NCBI GenBank assembly: GCA_023411215.1
Contig: JAEYOY010000007.1
Location: 1-56,981, forward strand
From: Bacillota bacterium
GTDB lineage: Bacteria; Bacillota; Clostridia; Lachnospirales; Lachnospiraceae
Reading direction: 5' to 3'
DNA: 56,981 nucleotides
Below the pieces are notes generated by a model. That model was not told the origin of the DNA, ran no database searches, and was given only the letters and a program-made list of their open reading frames with translations. Below are positions 33,278-42,094 of this stretch, in pieces (position 1 is the first letter of the stretch; every line of letters starts with the position of its first letter). The position numbers and the translations under genes are program-made.

Positions 33278-35125
33278 TTATACTGTAGTCTCAGCCGTAA
33301 GAGCCTTACGTGTATCAAAGAGTGCCTCAAATTCTTCTCTGGTAATTCTCTCTTTTTCGATCAAAAGGTTAGCACATGCATCCAATACATCTTTATATTC
33401 TGTCAAGATGCGCTTTGCTTCACTATAACACTCATCAATCATTGACTTAACTTCATCATCGATACGGTTTGCAATGTTTTCGCTGTAGCTTCTGGTATGC
33501 GCCAAGTCTCTGCCAATGAATACTTCATCGTCATCATTATCATAATTTACCATGCCGATTGCATCCGAAAAGCCATATCTGGTAATCATAGCTCTTGCTG
33601 TCTTAGTCGCAACCTTAATATCCTGGGACGCACCGGTCGTAATATCCTCAAATACAAGCTCTTCCGCTGCTCGGCCAGCCAAGTCTACGATAATCTCCTG
33701 CTTCATCCTTCCCTTAGTATGGAACATCTCATCCTTTTCCGGAAGAGGCATGGTAAAGCCTGCCGCACCATTACCTGTCGGAATAATGGAGATAGTATAA
33801 ACCGGTCCGACATCTGGAAGGATGTGGAATAAGATTGCATGGCCGGCTTCATGGAAAGCAGTAATCCTTTTTTCTTTCTCGGTGATTACTTTACTCTTCT
33901 TCTCCGTACCAATGCCAACCTTGATAAAGGATTTCTTGATATCTTCACTGGTGATAAAGTTTCTGTTATCTCTCGCAGCATTAATTGCTGACTCATTCAT
34001 CAGATTCTCAAGATCTGCTCCGGTAAACCCAGCGGTTGTCTGGGCAACCTGTTTTAAATCAACATCATCCCCGAGAGGTTTCCCTTTGGCATGAACCTGA
34101 AGTATCTCTTCTCTACCCTTAACATCTGGGCGTCCTACTGTTACCTTACGGTCAAAACGACCGGGACGAAGAATTGCGGGATCAAGAATATCTACGCGAT
34201 TTGTTGCTGCCATAACGATGATACCTTCGTTTACGCCGAAGCCGTCCATCTCAACCAAGAGCTGATTTAAGGTCTGCTCTCTTTCATCATGACCGCCACC
34301 CATTCCGGTACCTCTACGTCTCGCAACTGCATCTATCTCATCAATAAATACGATGCATGGTGCATTCTTCTTCGCATCTTCAAATAGATCTCTTACTCTG
34401 GAAGCACCGACACCGACGAACATCTCAACAAAGTCGGAACCGGAGATAGAGAAGAAAGGAACGCCTGCCTCTCCTGCTACTGCCTTTGCAAGTAAGGTCT
34501 TACCTGTTCCTGGAGGTCCTACCAATAGTACGCCCTTCGGAATTCTTGCACCAACCTGAATGTATTTTTTCGGAGACTTTAAGAAATCGACAATTTCCTT
34601 TAATTCATCCTTCTCTTCATCCAGACCTGCTACATTCTTAAAGGTTGTTGTCTTGTTCTCTTCTGTAGTCATCTTAGCACGGCTTTTGCCAAAGTTCATG
34701 ACCTTGCTATTTCCACCACCGACATTTGCCTGGTTGGATAGGAATGAGAAAAGTACAATAATTATTACAAATACCAGAATATAAGGCAAAATAGAGGTCA
34801 GAAATATACTGGGCTTTGAAATCGGATGAGTGATCGGATTAACCCCCGCCTCAAATGCAATGTCTTCGATTTCTGCAGTATTTAATGTATTAAAGGATAC
34901 ATCAACTCCACTTTTGAGTGTAACAGTTACTTCCCCGGTCGGTACTTCTTCGTTCGGGTATATATCAACAGCCTTTACCTGTTCATTCTCTATGTCCTTC
35001 ACAAATTGTGTCTTGGAATATTCATCCTGGTCACTTAATTCAATATTATTGGATATATAGAATGTGGCCATCACAATTAGTAGAATTATGATATACCAAC
35101 CATATCCTTTCATCTGTTTTCTCAC
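33278..35125 (-). CDS. ftsH: ATP-dependent zinc metalloprotease FtsH
   Basis: The GTG at 35125 has AAAGGAGG 7 bases upstream and is preferred over the frame's earlier start at 35179; this gives 615 residues. Two TM helices (MKGYGWYIIILLIVMATFYI; ILPYILVFVIIIVLFSFLS) flank an extracytoplasmic domain. The AAA domain has Walker A GPPGTGKTLLAK, Walker B CIVFIDEIDAV and the SRH AATNRVDILDPAILRPGRFD; the protease has zinc motif HEAGH. FtsH degrades membrane and regulatory proteins and is needed in sporulation. It ends the block spoIIE-tilS-hpt-ftsH, as in Bacillus. Confidence 0.96.
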   Translation of the reverse strand: MRKQMKGYGWYIIILLIVMATFYISNNIELSDQDEYSKTQFVKDIENEQVKAVDIYPNEEVPTGEVTVTLKSGVDVSFNTLNTAEIEDIAFEAGVNPITHPISKPSIFLTSILPYILVFVIIIVLFSFLSNQANVGGGNSKVMNFGKSRAKMTTEENKTTTFKNVAGLDEEKDELKEIVDFLKSPKKYIQVGARIPKGVLLVGPPGTGKTLLAKAVAGEAGVPFFSISGSDFVEMFVGVGASRVRDLFEDAKKNAPCIVFIDEIDAVARRRGTGMGGGHDEREQTLNQLLVEMDGFGVNEGIIVMAATNRVDILDPAILRPGRFDRKVTVGRPDVKGREEILQVHAKGKPLGDDVDLKQVAQTTAGFTGADLENLMNESAINAARDNRNFITSEDIKKSFIKVGIGTEKKSKVITEKEKRITAFHEAGHAILFHILPDVGPVYTISIIPTGNGAAGFTMPLPEKDEMFHTKGRMKQEIIVDLAGRAAEELVFEDITTGASQDIKVATKTARAMITRYGFSDAIGMVNYDNDDDEVFIGRDLAHTRSYSENIANRIDDEVKSMIDECYSEAKRILTEYKDVLDACANLLIEKERITREEFEALFDTRKALTAETTV

Positions 35126-35274
35126 TGAACAACCTCCTTTATTGCTGTCAACAGAATGCTCTGACAATTTTGCTGCCACGAATTAATGCAATAGGCCTAC
35201 CTGTTTGTTACCTATTGACTTGAATAATCACAAGTTCGATGAGGAGCTTGTGATTTTCTTTAAGCCTTTTTCGC

Positions 35275-35796
35275 TTATTTTTCTACCACACCTACATAAG
35301 GCAAATTTCTGTAATACTGGTCATAATCTAGACCGTAGCCTAGTACGAATTCATCCGGAATAACAAACCCAACGTATTTTACATCTACATTTGTTACTCT
35401 GCGATCCGGCTTATCGAGTAAAGAACAGATCTCCAGGCTCTTGGGCGATCTGGTTCCAAGCAGATTCTTAAGATGTGCCAGAGTATGCCCGGAATCGATG
35501 ATATCTTCAACAATAAGTACGTTTCTATCCTGAATCGATTCATCCAGATCCTTAAGGATACGGACTCTACCTGAGCTTACTTGCTCGCTTCCATAGCTTG
35601 ATACGGACATAAAATCCAGAGTAACCGGAATAGATAAGCGCTTTGCTAGATCACAGGTAAAAAATGCGCTACCCTTTAATATACAAATAAGATGAACACT
35701 CTCACCTTCATAATCCTTACTGATCTGTTCTGCAAGCTCCCTAATTCTCTGATTAATCTGTTCCTCAGTTATCATTACTCTAATCTTCTCATTCAT
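35275..35796 (-). CDS. hpt: Hypoxanthine phosphoribosyltransferase
   Basis: A 173-residue purine-salvage enzyme that makes IMP/GMP from hypoxanthine/guanine and PRPP. The PRPP motif VLIVEDIIDSGHTL and the start EEQINQRIRELAEQI, with LICILKGSAFFTCDLAKR, are characteristic. The ATG begins right after the tilS stop codon (35797), with its GGAGG inside tilS, so both are expressed together; in Bacillus the two proteins interact and co-regulate ftsH. Confidence 0.95.
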   Translation of the reverse strand: MNEKIRVMITEEQINQRIRELAEQISKDYEGESVHLICILKGSAFFTCDLAKRLSIPVTLDFMSVSSYGSEQVSSGRVRILKDLDESIQDRNVLIVEDIIDSGHTLAHLKNLLGTRSPKSLEICSLLDKPDRRVTNVDVKYVGFVIPDEFVLGYGLDYDQYYRNLPYVGVVEK

Positions 35797-37233
35797 CTAA
35801 TTTACCTCCATATCAGACATTTTTATCAACAGTACTTTTGTTGTATCATCATCTACTTTATACTTTTCACTCATTCGTTCCCCTATGCCAGGGATCCACA
35901 TCACATGACTTCCATCGGTTATTAGAAGTTGATTGTCTCGTGTTTTCTGTGGAATTTTATGATCAATAAAATAATCCTTTAACTTCTTACGACCACCGAA
36001 TTCATTTATTTGAAGGTAATCCCCTTCTCTTCTGGTTCTGATTTCAACAGCATTCTCTATTTTATCATAGTCAAACCACTTCGCACAACTACTTTTCGGG
36101 ATCGAATCACTATTTTTATAAGAAAACAGCTCGGTCTCTACGTATTTTCCGGCACATTTAAGCTCTGTTCTTCCTGGTATCTTAAGCTTAACCGATAAAT
36201 CAGTTTTCTTCAAGGAATAATCCGATGACATACGGTTTTTTTGATAAATCATGATATCATCATATCCTCGTTCCGCTGTAATACCATAAGGCAGGTTAAC
36301 CCGTTTTCCCACCTGCTTAATAAGCATCGATAAAATAGCTTCTACATGCTTAGCCTCCAGGTCCTTTCTGCCTCCGGCCAGTGCTTCCATTACCAATCGC
36401 AGAACTCCCTTTTGAACAACAATATGCTCCTCCAGTAATTCCTTAACCGGTATCCTATAGGTCTTCTCCTCTAGCTTTACCAGTTCCTCATAACGGCGAG
36501 ATATATTACTGTTCAGGTAATCTTCAATCTCCCGAAGAGTACCTGCTGCCTCAGCTATATTACCTACACTTTGTCGATTGATCTCCTGTGTTGCATACTT
36601 AAGAACCCGATTACGAATTTTATTTCTGCTGTAATGATCGGATAGATTAGTAGAATCCGTAATATAAGGAATACCCTCTCGGTGAAGATAAGCTTCGATT
36701 TCCGCTCGTTCCACTCCTAAAAGTGGTCTTATTAGGGCAACCTCACCAAAGCTTAACCGGACCATTCGATATGGTTCTATTCCGGACAGGCCGCGGATCC
36801 CTGATCCACGAAACAGGTTGAACAGGACTGTTTCTGCATTATCATTTCTATTATGCGCAATTGCTATCTTATTACACCGCAGCTTCTCACAAACTTCAAA
36901 AAAAGCCTCGTAGCGCACCTTCCTCCCTGCTTCTTCCTCGCTGAGACCTTCCCTTTTCGCAATTTCTCCTACATCAGTTGTAATACTTTTGTATTCAAGG
37001 TCTTCCGCGAGACAGAGATTTTGTACAAACAGCTCATCCCGGTCCGCTTCTGCACCCCGGATACCATGATTAACATGGACTACAATCAGGTATAGCTCAT
37101 ATTCGACTCTCAGCTGTTTGAGTACATGCAAAAGACAGATAGAATCAGCGCCACCGGATACCCCTACGACAATCCTATCTCCTTTGGTCAGCAATTTATT
37201 CTGTTGTGAGTATGCTTTTATGTTTCGTATCAT
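35797..37233 (-). CDS. tilS: tRNA(Ile)-lysidine synthetase TilS
   Basis: A 478-residue ATP-pyrophosphatase that converts C34 of tRNA-Ile(CAU) to lysidine. The PP-loop VVGVSGGADSICLLHVL, the HVNHGIRG and AIAHNRNDNAETVLFNLFRG motifs and the C-terminal substrate-binding domain (RTRREGDYLQINEFGGRKKL, FIDHKIPQKTRDNQLLI) are present. It is downstream of spoIIE by 99 bases and abuts hpt. Confidence 0.95.
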   Translation of the reverse strand: MIRNIKAYSQQNKLLTKGDRIVVGVSGGADSICLLHVLKQLRVEYELYLIVVHVNHGIRGAEADRDELFVQNLCLAEDLEYKSITTDVGEIAKREGLSEEEAGRKVRYEAFFEVCEKLRCNKIAIAHNRNDNAETVLFNLFRGSGIRGLSGIEPYRMVRLSFGEVALIRPLLGVERAEIEAYLHREGIPYITDSTNLSDHYSRNKIRNRVLKYATQEINRQSVGNIAEAAGTLREIEDYLNSNISRRYEELVKLEEKTYRIPVKELLEEHIVVQKGVLRLVMEALAGGRKDLEAKHVEAILSMLIKQVGKRVNLPYGITAERGYDDIMIYQKNRMSSDYSLKKTDLSVKLKIPGRTELKCAGKYVETELFSYKNSDSIPKSSCAKWFDYDKIENAVEIRTRREGDYLQINEFGGRKKLKDYFIDHKIPQKTRDNQLLITDGSHVMWIPGIGERMSEKYKVDDDTTKVLLIKMSDMEVN

Positions 37234-37332
37234 TGCATCCCTATCTTAAGCCTTAGTGTTTATATAGAAAAATGTTACTTGTATTCTAACCCTTTTACCT
37301 ATATATTTCAATGAAATATTTTCTATTCCCCC

Positions 37333-39612
37333 TTATTTTAACCATATTCCAGCAGTTATTACCGTCATATCATCCATAGGGATATAATTACTTTGGGAAA
37401 GAGTCCGCTCCAGAATGCGGTTGGCGATCTCCTGAGGGTTATTACTCTTCATTTCCATCAGCATCTTCTCTATGAAGTTCTCCTTATTATCGCCTGGAAT
37501 ACAATCAAGGACACCATCGGTCAGAAGGACGATGATATCTCCTTCATACAACTTCTTTGTGACAGTATCATAATCCACATTGCCAAACATACCAATCGGT
37601 AAAGTAGTGGATGCAATTGTTTCAACCCAGTCCCCTCGCTTAATAAAGGCAGCTGCTGCACCAATTTTGATGAATTCACACATTCCGGTAAACAGGTTGA
37701 TAATGGACATATCAATTGTAGAAAAAGTTTGTTTATCTGCCTTCAGCACCAAACTCGAATTGATCAACTTAATAGCGGTTTCCGCCTTAAAGCCTGCCCC
37801 GATCATCTGCTCTAGTAACGACATGACCGCCTCACTTTCCTCACCGGCCTCCTTCCCTGTCCCCATCCCATCGGATAAGGCAATCATGAATTCTCCAGTA
37901 TCAAGACGAAGGATTGAGAAGTTGTCCCCGGATATATTCTCCTTCATTGCCCTGGCTACACCAGTGAGAACCTTGAATTTGGTATCCTCCAGAAAGCTGT
38001 AATTCTCACACTCCCTGGCTATGACCGACTTGGATGCTTCAGAGGCCTTTACACGGACTCCGAGTGCATCAGAGATAAAGAGTGCTGCTTCCTTCACGGT
38101 TATGCATCGTCCTCCACGGCAGTATGCAGTCAGGTAGATTTCTTTCCTCCTGTCCTCCCGTTCCAGGATGGTAATATCCTTCACTGATATATGCTCCTGA
38201 CGCAGCCTCCTTATCACCCGCTCTTCCTCCTCACGGGCTACTTCTACTGCTTCATAAATATTCCCAGTGATCTCCTGAATTACCGTGGATACCTCCTTCA
38301 ACTGCTCTGCAATTACCTCGCGACTCTCGGATATTCGACTTTGCCATATCTGATTAAGCTTAGCAATCTCAAAGCCACGATTCGTCTCTTTTATAAAATC
38401 ATCAATGCTGATACAACTGTCCAAAAAATTCACTGGAATATCCTCCTCACGGATTGTTCCCTTCCTCTCGGCTATCTCGAACATCTGGCTTGCAGCCTGA
38501 TAGGTCTGCTCAAAATGATTCTCCCAGCAGGAGGGACACTGCTCACAATCCTTGCATAGCTTCTCCGATATTTCCTCGAAGATTCGGTTAACCTCCTTCT
38601 GCTTTAATTTCGTCTGCTGCTCCGTAATGGTATCCAGTGTTTTAGAGAGCTTCAAAAAGGATTCTGCGAAAATCTTCATCCTTAGCTTCGCAATCTTCCT
38701 TAAGTTTTGGGTAGCTAGCAGTTCCTGTCTCCCTGTGCCGCCGGCAGCATCTACCCGGTAAATCACACTCGAAGGAAGCAGGCAGAACACGATAACCGAA
38801 GACATTAATGCACCGATTTCCTTGATACTAAGCTCCATATCCTTATTCACCAGTCCCATGATGGAAGCAATCAATAAATACACACCGGCGCTCGGAACTC
38901 TCCCCATCTCCCGAAATACGGCTGTTACGATACTCATTATCGAGAATATTCCGATATCTGAGATCGGAGCACCTCTCAAGCATAATGCAAAGCCACAGAG
39001 AGCCGCCGTAATTGCACCCTGCCCAGCTCCGTACTTGTAGGTAAAGAATAAAACAAGAAAATACGCCACCGTCTGAGTAGGAGCCAAATAATCATTGTTT
39101 ATTTCCGGTATTGCATAAAGAATAACCGCTATTGTCAGTGCCATACTGATCATTTGCTCATTACTCATTTTGGCACCCTTTTGTGACTCAAGTATATATT
39201 CAATACCTTGTCGGAACATTCCAGCCGAAAGAAAAGCAATAAGTCCCTCCAGCACCGCCATAGCAATATAATGCTTAATCGGTCCTCCCGAGGTGACTTC
39301 CATTAATGAAAAAATTGTTAAAGACACGGATGGAAGCAGATACAGTATCGGTTTCGGTATATTTTTACCCTTCACTAAAGGTGTCTCCATAATAATGGCG
39401 GATGAAACTAAGACAAGAGAGTATTTTAACATACCCGTTGTATTCATGCTTGAAATAATTCCGATAATTGCAACTGCGAATGCCCATCCTCCTCCTGTTT
39501 CTGATAGATAGGATGCGGCAAAATAACCGATTGCTAACGGATTCATTGAATAGAAGGCTGCTCTTGCAACCAATAGACCAATTACATGTATTAGTACTTT
39601 TCTTTTTTTCAT
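37333..39612 (-). CDS. spoIIE: Stage II sporulation protein E (PP2C phosphatase)
   Basis: From the ATG at 39612 (AAGGGA upstream) 759 residues. About ten N-terminal TM helices (to about 300) are followed by a cytoplasmic linker with a Cys cluster (LCKDCEQCPSCW) and the C-terminal PP2C phosphatase (ALSDGMGTGKEAGEESE, VLLTDGVLDCI, DDMTVITAGIW). SpoIIE dephosphorylates SpoIIAA-P to release sigma-F in the forespore and interacts with FtsZ. The length is close to that of Clostridia homologues. The 447-base gap upstream holds several hairpins and a tRNA gene. Confidence 0.95.
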   Translation of the reverse strand: MKKRKVLIHVIGLLVARAAFYSMNPLAIGYFAASYLSETGGGWAFAVAIIGIISSMNTTGMLKYSLVLVSSAIIMETPLVKGKNIPKPILYLLPSVSLTIFSLMEVTSGGPIKHYIAMAVLEGLIAFLSAGMFRQGIEYILESQKGAKMSNEQMISMALTIAVILYAIPEINNDYLAPTQTVAYFLVLFFTYKYGAGQGAITAALCGFALCLRGAPISDIGIFSIMSIVTAVFREMGRVPSAGVYLLIASIMGLVNKDMELSIKEIGALMSSVIVFCLLPSSVIYRVDAAGGTGRQELLATQNLRKIAKLRMKIFAESFLKLSKTLDTITEQQTKLKQKEVNRIFEEISEKLCKDCEQCPSCWENHFEQTYQAASQMFEIAERKGTIREEDIPVNFLDSCISIDDFIKETNRGFEIAKLNQIWQSRISESREVIAEQLKEVSTVIQEITGNIYEAVEVAREEEERVIRRLRQEHISVKDITILEREDRRKEIYLTAYCRGGRCITVKEAALFISDALGVRVKASEASKSVIARECENYSFLEDTKFKVLTGVARAMKENISGDNFSILRLDTGEFMIALSDGMGTGKEAGEESEAVMSLLEQMIGAGFKAETAIKLINSSLVLKADKQTFSTIDMSIINLFTGMCEFIKIGAAAAFIKRGDWVETIASTTLPIGMFGNVDYDTVTKKLYEGDIIVLLTDGVLDCIPGDNKENFIEKMLMEMKSNNPQEIANRILERTLSQSNYIPMDDMTVITAGIWLK

Positions 39613-39875
39613 AGCATTCCCTTGCTCCCTTTCAAGTCGTCTTGCTGTTGCCCATTGGAACAAACATCGTGTTCTTCCGAGCTGTCATCTATAGACTTGA
39701 ATTATAGGCAGGCGCTTTTGAAATCTTTGTCAAAATAACAACGGCAAATCCAAAAACTTTTTGACAAGATATCCGCATAAAAGGTGATATTCTCGATTAA
39801 AGGGGGGTAATCCAGATTAAGACCATGAAAATAGAAAAGAAGAACAAAGTATCAGCATGCATTTTCCTTTAGAAC

Positions 39876-39899
39876 AAAGTGTCAGCTTGCTGACACTTT
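39876..39899. repeat. Perfect 11-bp-arm hairpin preceded by a partial direct copy
   Basis: AAAGTGTCAGC / GCTGACACTTT (39876-39886, 39889-39899). The segment AGAACAAAGTRTCAGCWTGC occurs twice, at 39841 and 39871. Further short inverted repeats (around 39912-39951) follow before the next hairpin. No gene is visible in 39613-40059. Confidence 0.6.
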
Positions 39900-39985
39900 C
39901 GCGCCCGAGCGGATTGCGTAGCAATAAATTTCCGAACGCATTCATGCGTTTGTCCGCTGAGGTGCGCATCCTGCCCGGAGGGCTT

Positions 39986-40020
39986 TTTGATTCATAGGAC
40001 GCAATTTCCTATGAATCAAA
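39986..40020. terminator. 14-bp perfect stem, terminator-like
   Basis: TTTGATTCATAGGA (39986-39999) pairs with TCCTATGAATCAAA (40007-40020) around a 7-base loop; T/A runs flank both sides. It lies between the tRNA-Met terminator and the spoIIE start. Confidence 0.55.
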
Positions 40021-40021
40021 A

Positions 40022-40046
40022 AAGGGAGCTGCTTTTAACAACTCCC
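40022..40046 (-). terminator. Terminator of the tRNA-Met gene
   Basis: Reverse strand: GGGAGTTG, loop, CAGCTCCC, then TTTTTT. It begins 14 bases past the 3' end of the tRNA. Confidence 0.8.
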
Positions 40047-40059
40047 TAATAATCGGTAA

Positions 40060-40133
40060 TAGCGAAGGACGGATTTGAACCGCCGACACCGCGGGTATGA
40101 ACCGCGTGCTCTCGCCAACTGAGCTACTTCGCC
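40060..40133 (-). tRNA. tRNA-Met (anticodon CAT), elongator type
   Basis: Reverse-strand cloverleaf: acceptor GGCGAAG / CTTCGCT with discriminator A, D arm TAGCTCAGTTGGCGAGAGCA, anticodon loop GGTTCATACCC (CAT at 40099-40097), T arm GGCGGTTCAAATCCGTC. CCA is not encoded. The body matches Firmicute elongator tRNA-Met rather than initiator tRNA (acceptor 1-72 is a pair) or tRNA-Ile2. Confidence 0.93.
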
Positions 40134-40148
40134 GTAACAACGAACCTT

Positions 40149-40177
40149 ATTATAACTGCTTTCGAAGTAGTTGTCAA
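40149..40177 (-). promoter_or_regulatory. Consensus sigma-A promoter of tRNA-Met
   Basis: Reverse strand: TTGACA (40177-40172), 17-base spacer, TATAAT (40154-40149), then about 15 bases to the first tRNA base. Both hexamers are perfect. It lies just after the divIC stop, so the tRNA is expressed independently of the sporulation block. Confidence 0.88.
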
Positions 40178-40184
40178 CTATTTA

Positions 40185-40469
40185 TTATTTCGCTTCGAAA
40201 ATAATCTCATCCTCATAAACAAGGCCCAATTTGTCCCTAGCCATATCTTCAATGTATTTTTTAGTCTTTGTATATGCTTTATATTCAGCTATTTCCTCTT
40301 TTCGTTCCAGCTCTTCCTGTTTCCTGTCCTCAAGACGGTTAATCGTAATCTCTGCCTCATTACGTTCCTGTCCGAGGCTTATTCTCCGGTAGGATACAAT
40401 GGCACATAAAATCAGCACAACAAACGCGATAACTCCAATGCCTGTCCTCTTTTTATAGCGTCTTCTCAT
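40185..40469 (-). CDS. divIC: Septum formation initiator DivIC/FtsB family
   Basis: From the ATG at 40469 (GGGAG 9 bases upstream) 94 residues: basic head RRRYKKR, one TM helix (TGIGVIAFVVLILCAIVSY), and a coiled coil (EAEITINRLEDRKQEELERK) ending in the short beta-like tail GLVYEDEIIFEAK. This is the bitopic divisome protein that bridges FtsL and DivIB. Position after yabQ is the conserved one. Confidence 0.88.
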   Translation of the reverse strand: MRRRYKKRTGIGVIAFVVLILCAIVSYRRISLGQERNEAEITINRLEDRKQEELERKEEIAEYKAYTKTKKYIEDMARDKLGLVYEDEIIFEAK

Positions 40470-40497
40470 GAATAACATCTCCCAAAGTACAACAAAG

Positions 40498-40959
40498 CTA
40501 TTGTTTCTTTGTTTTCAATGTTATTTTAACTGATTTTTTTAATTTTATCAATCGGAATAGTAGATTATTTATTCCCTTCTTAACCGGTATCCATAAAAAC
40601 CCGAAAAAACGTAGTATCTGTTTGACACCCGCCTTAATCGGAGAAAATAAAGTTTGAATCAGCTTGGTAAGGCTCTTAACCAACCCATCACTAATACTAA
40701 AATGATATAGTATGATACCAAGTAGCATCCCAATGATTGAAAAGCCTCGGATAATTCCGTTATTCTTATGAAAAATCATCGTAAAAATAAACAAACTTGC
40801 TAACAACCAGAAGATCAGATCCTCTATAGCAACAAGAATTATTCCGTGCTTTATCAGCCTACGAAATATTCTTAATACATCATATGCCAACAACAGGATA
40901 CCACCCCATAGGATGGATAGAAGAAAAAATTGCAGTTCAATTGAGATTGCTGGATTCAT
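40498..40959 (-). CDS. yabQ: Spore cortex protein YabQ
   Basis: A 153-residue membrane protein with four hydrophobic segments (ELQFFLLSILWGGILLLAYD, DLIFWLLASLFIFTMIF, GFSIIGMLLGIILYHFSIS and a weak one) and a basic C-terminus. The start and the motif LAYDVLRIFRRLIKHG are typical of YabQ, which is needed for cortex assembly during sporulation. It lies between yabP and divIC as in other sporeformers. Confidence 0.88.
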   Translation of the reverse strand: MNPAISIELQFFLLSILWGGILLLAYDVLRIFRRLIKHGIILVAIEDLIFWLLASLFIFTMIFHKNNGIIRGFSIIGMLLGIILYHFSISDGLVKSLTKLIQTLFSPIKAGVKQILRFFGFLWIPVKKGINNLLFRLIKLKKSVKITLKTKKQ

Positions 40960-40968
40960 ACAGGCCTC

Positions 40969-41256
40969 CTACTTAAAAAGCCTACCAAACAAGGATTCCG
41001 TGGACTTTCCTCCGTTTGCAGAATCAGAATAGGTTAAGCTGTCGATTCTTCCGTCTATATCAACTTCGCCCTTTTCCAGTGTCAGCCGATTTACATGCAA
41101 TTCATTACCCCGTATCATCAGTATGCCCTGTTCTGTCTGTAGCAATACTTCACCGGCATCAAATGACAAAACATCATTTACACCTGTGACCATGATATTT
41201 TTCCTTGCAATGATATTTAACTTATGACCTTTCAGAATTGGTTGTTTTTCTTCCAT
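40969..41256 (-). CDS. yabP: Sporulation protein YabP
   Basis: A 95-residue YabP/YqfC-family protein from the ATG at 41256 (MEEKQPILKGHKLNIIARKN), with AGGAGG about 10 bases upstream. The core VTGVNDVLSFDAGEVLLQTE and GILMIRGNELHVNRLTLEKG, then GEVDIDGRIDSLTYSD, fit the family. It localises to the forespore coat and acts with YabQ. Two earlier in-frame starts (to 41274) are less likely. Confidence 0.9.
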   Translation of the reverse strand: MEEKQPILKGHKLNIIARKNIMVTGVNDVLSFDAGEVLLQTEQGILMIRGNELHVNRLTLEKGEVDIDGRIDSLTYSDSANGGKSTESLFGRLFK

Positions 41257-41392
41257 TAAAAAAAGCCTCCTCACATTTTATACCCTAAGAATCTCTGTCT
41301 AAAATAGAACAAGATATATCTTTTTAAGTATATGAGCAGACTTTCTAATTCATGACGATACAAACTAAGAGCGAATAAGGAATTTCCTAAGC

Positions 41393-41632
41393 TTATAGAT
41401 ATCTGTAAAGCTCCTTAGCCTCATCCTTCCTTGTCGATTCCTGTACATCGAGCACTTCTACCTTCACCGCCTTGGCTCCAAACCCAATCTCAATGATATC
41501 TCCAACCTTAACAGTGGCTGAGGCTTTTGCTGGTTTATCATTAATCGTAACCCGTCCGGCATCACAAGCGTCATTTGCTACAGTACGACGTTTGATCAGT
41601 CTGGATACCTTTAAAAATTTATCTAGTCTCAT
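41393..41632 (-). CDS. rqcP: S4-domain RNA-binding protein RqcP (YabO)
   Basis: A 79-residue single S4 domain protein (MRLDKFLKVSRLIKRRTVAN, RVTINDKPAKASATVKVGDI). RqcP binds stalled 50S subunits and helps RqcH add alanine tails in ribosome quality control. The genomic position between hup/mazG and yabP is conserved. AGAGGG precedes the ATG. Confidence 0.92.
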   Translation of the reverse strand: MRLDKFLKVSRLIKRRTVANDACDAGRVTINDKPAKASATVKVGDIIEIGFGAKAVKVEVLDVQESTRKDEAKELYRYL

Positions 41633-41668
41633 GTTATTACCCTCTCATATCTGATACTTACACGCATA

Positions 41669-41701
41669 CGATAGAAAGCACGCTTAGCGTGCTTTCTATC
41701 G
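41669..41701. repeat. Dispersed palindrome family, copy P4 (perfect)
   Basis: CGATAGAAAGCACGC, TTA, GCGTGCTTTCTATCG: the arms match over all 15 bases. It lies between hup and rqcP, beyond the hup terminator, and may insulate the two. Confidence 0.85.
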
Positions 41702-41710
41702 TCATGTATA

Positions 41711-41764
41711 AAAAAGCTGTTTTAAACACCCTACACCCCTTAGAGACTCGGAATTTAAAACAGC
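41711..41764 (-). terminator. hup terminator
   Basis: Reverse strand: GCTGTTTTAAA (41764-41754) pairs with TTTAAAACAGC (41726-41716) around a 27-base loop, followed by TTTTTTA. It is 17 bases past the hup stop. Confidence 0.75.
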
Positions 41765-41780
41765 CCTTTGTTTCAATCAA

Positions 41781-42056
41781 CTATGCGTTGATAACGTCCT
41801 TTAAAGCCTTACCTGCCTTAAACTTCGGTGCCTTAGAAGCAGCAATATTAATAGTTTCCTTTGTTAAAGGATTTCTGCCAGTTCTTGCCGGTCTTTCAGA
41901 TACCTCAAAAGTTCCGAAACCAACCAACTGTACTTTCTCGCCTTTGGTTAATTCCTCTGTAACTACATCGATGAAAGCCTTTAAAGCCTTCTCTGAATCC
42001 TTCTTAGAAAAATCTGTTTTTTCTGCAATCGCTGCAACTAATTCTGCTTTGTTCAT
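41781..42056 (-). CDS. hup: HU-family DNA-binding protein
   Basis: A 91-residue HU: MNKAELVAAIAEKTDFSKKD at the start, the flexible-arm base VQLVGFGTFEVSERPARTGR and the end NIAASKAPKFKAGKALKD. It binds and bends DNA without sequence preference. GAGGAG is 6 bases upstream of the ATG, and a terminator follows, consistent with high expression as a single gene or with mazG. Confidence 0.96.
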   Translation of the reverse strand: MNKAELVAAIAEKTDFSKKDSEKALKAFIDVVTEELTKGEKVQLVGFGTFEVSERPARTGRNPLTKETINIAASKAPKFKAGKALKDVINA

Positions 42057-42094
42057 GGATTTGCTCCTCCTCTAAAGTGATAATAACATTTAAA

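Noticed and set aside
40060..40133. tRNA-Ile(CAT) instead of tRNA-Met
   Set aside because: The acceptor, D and anticodon-stem sequence agree with elongator tRNA-Met of Firmicutes, not with tRNA-Ile2.
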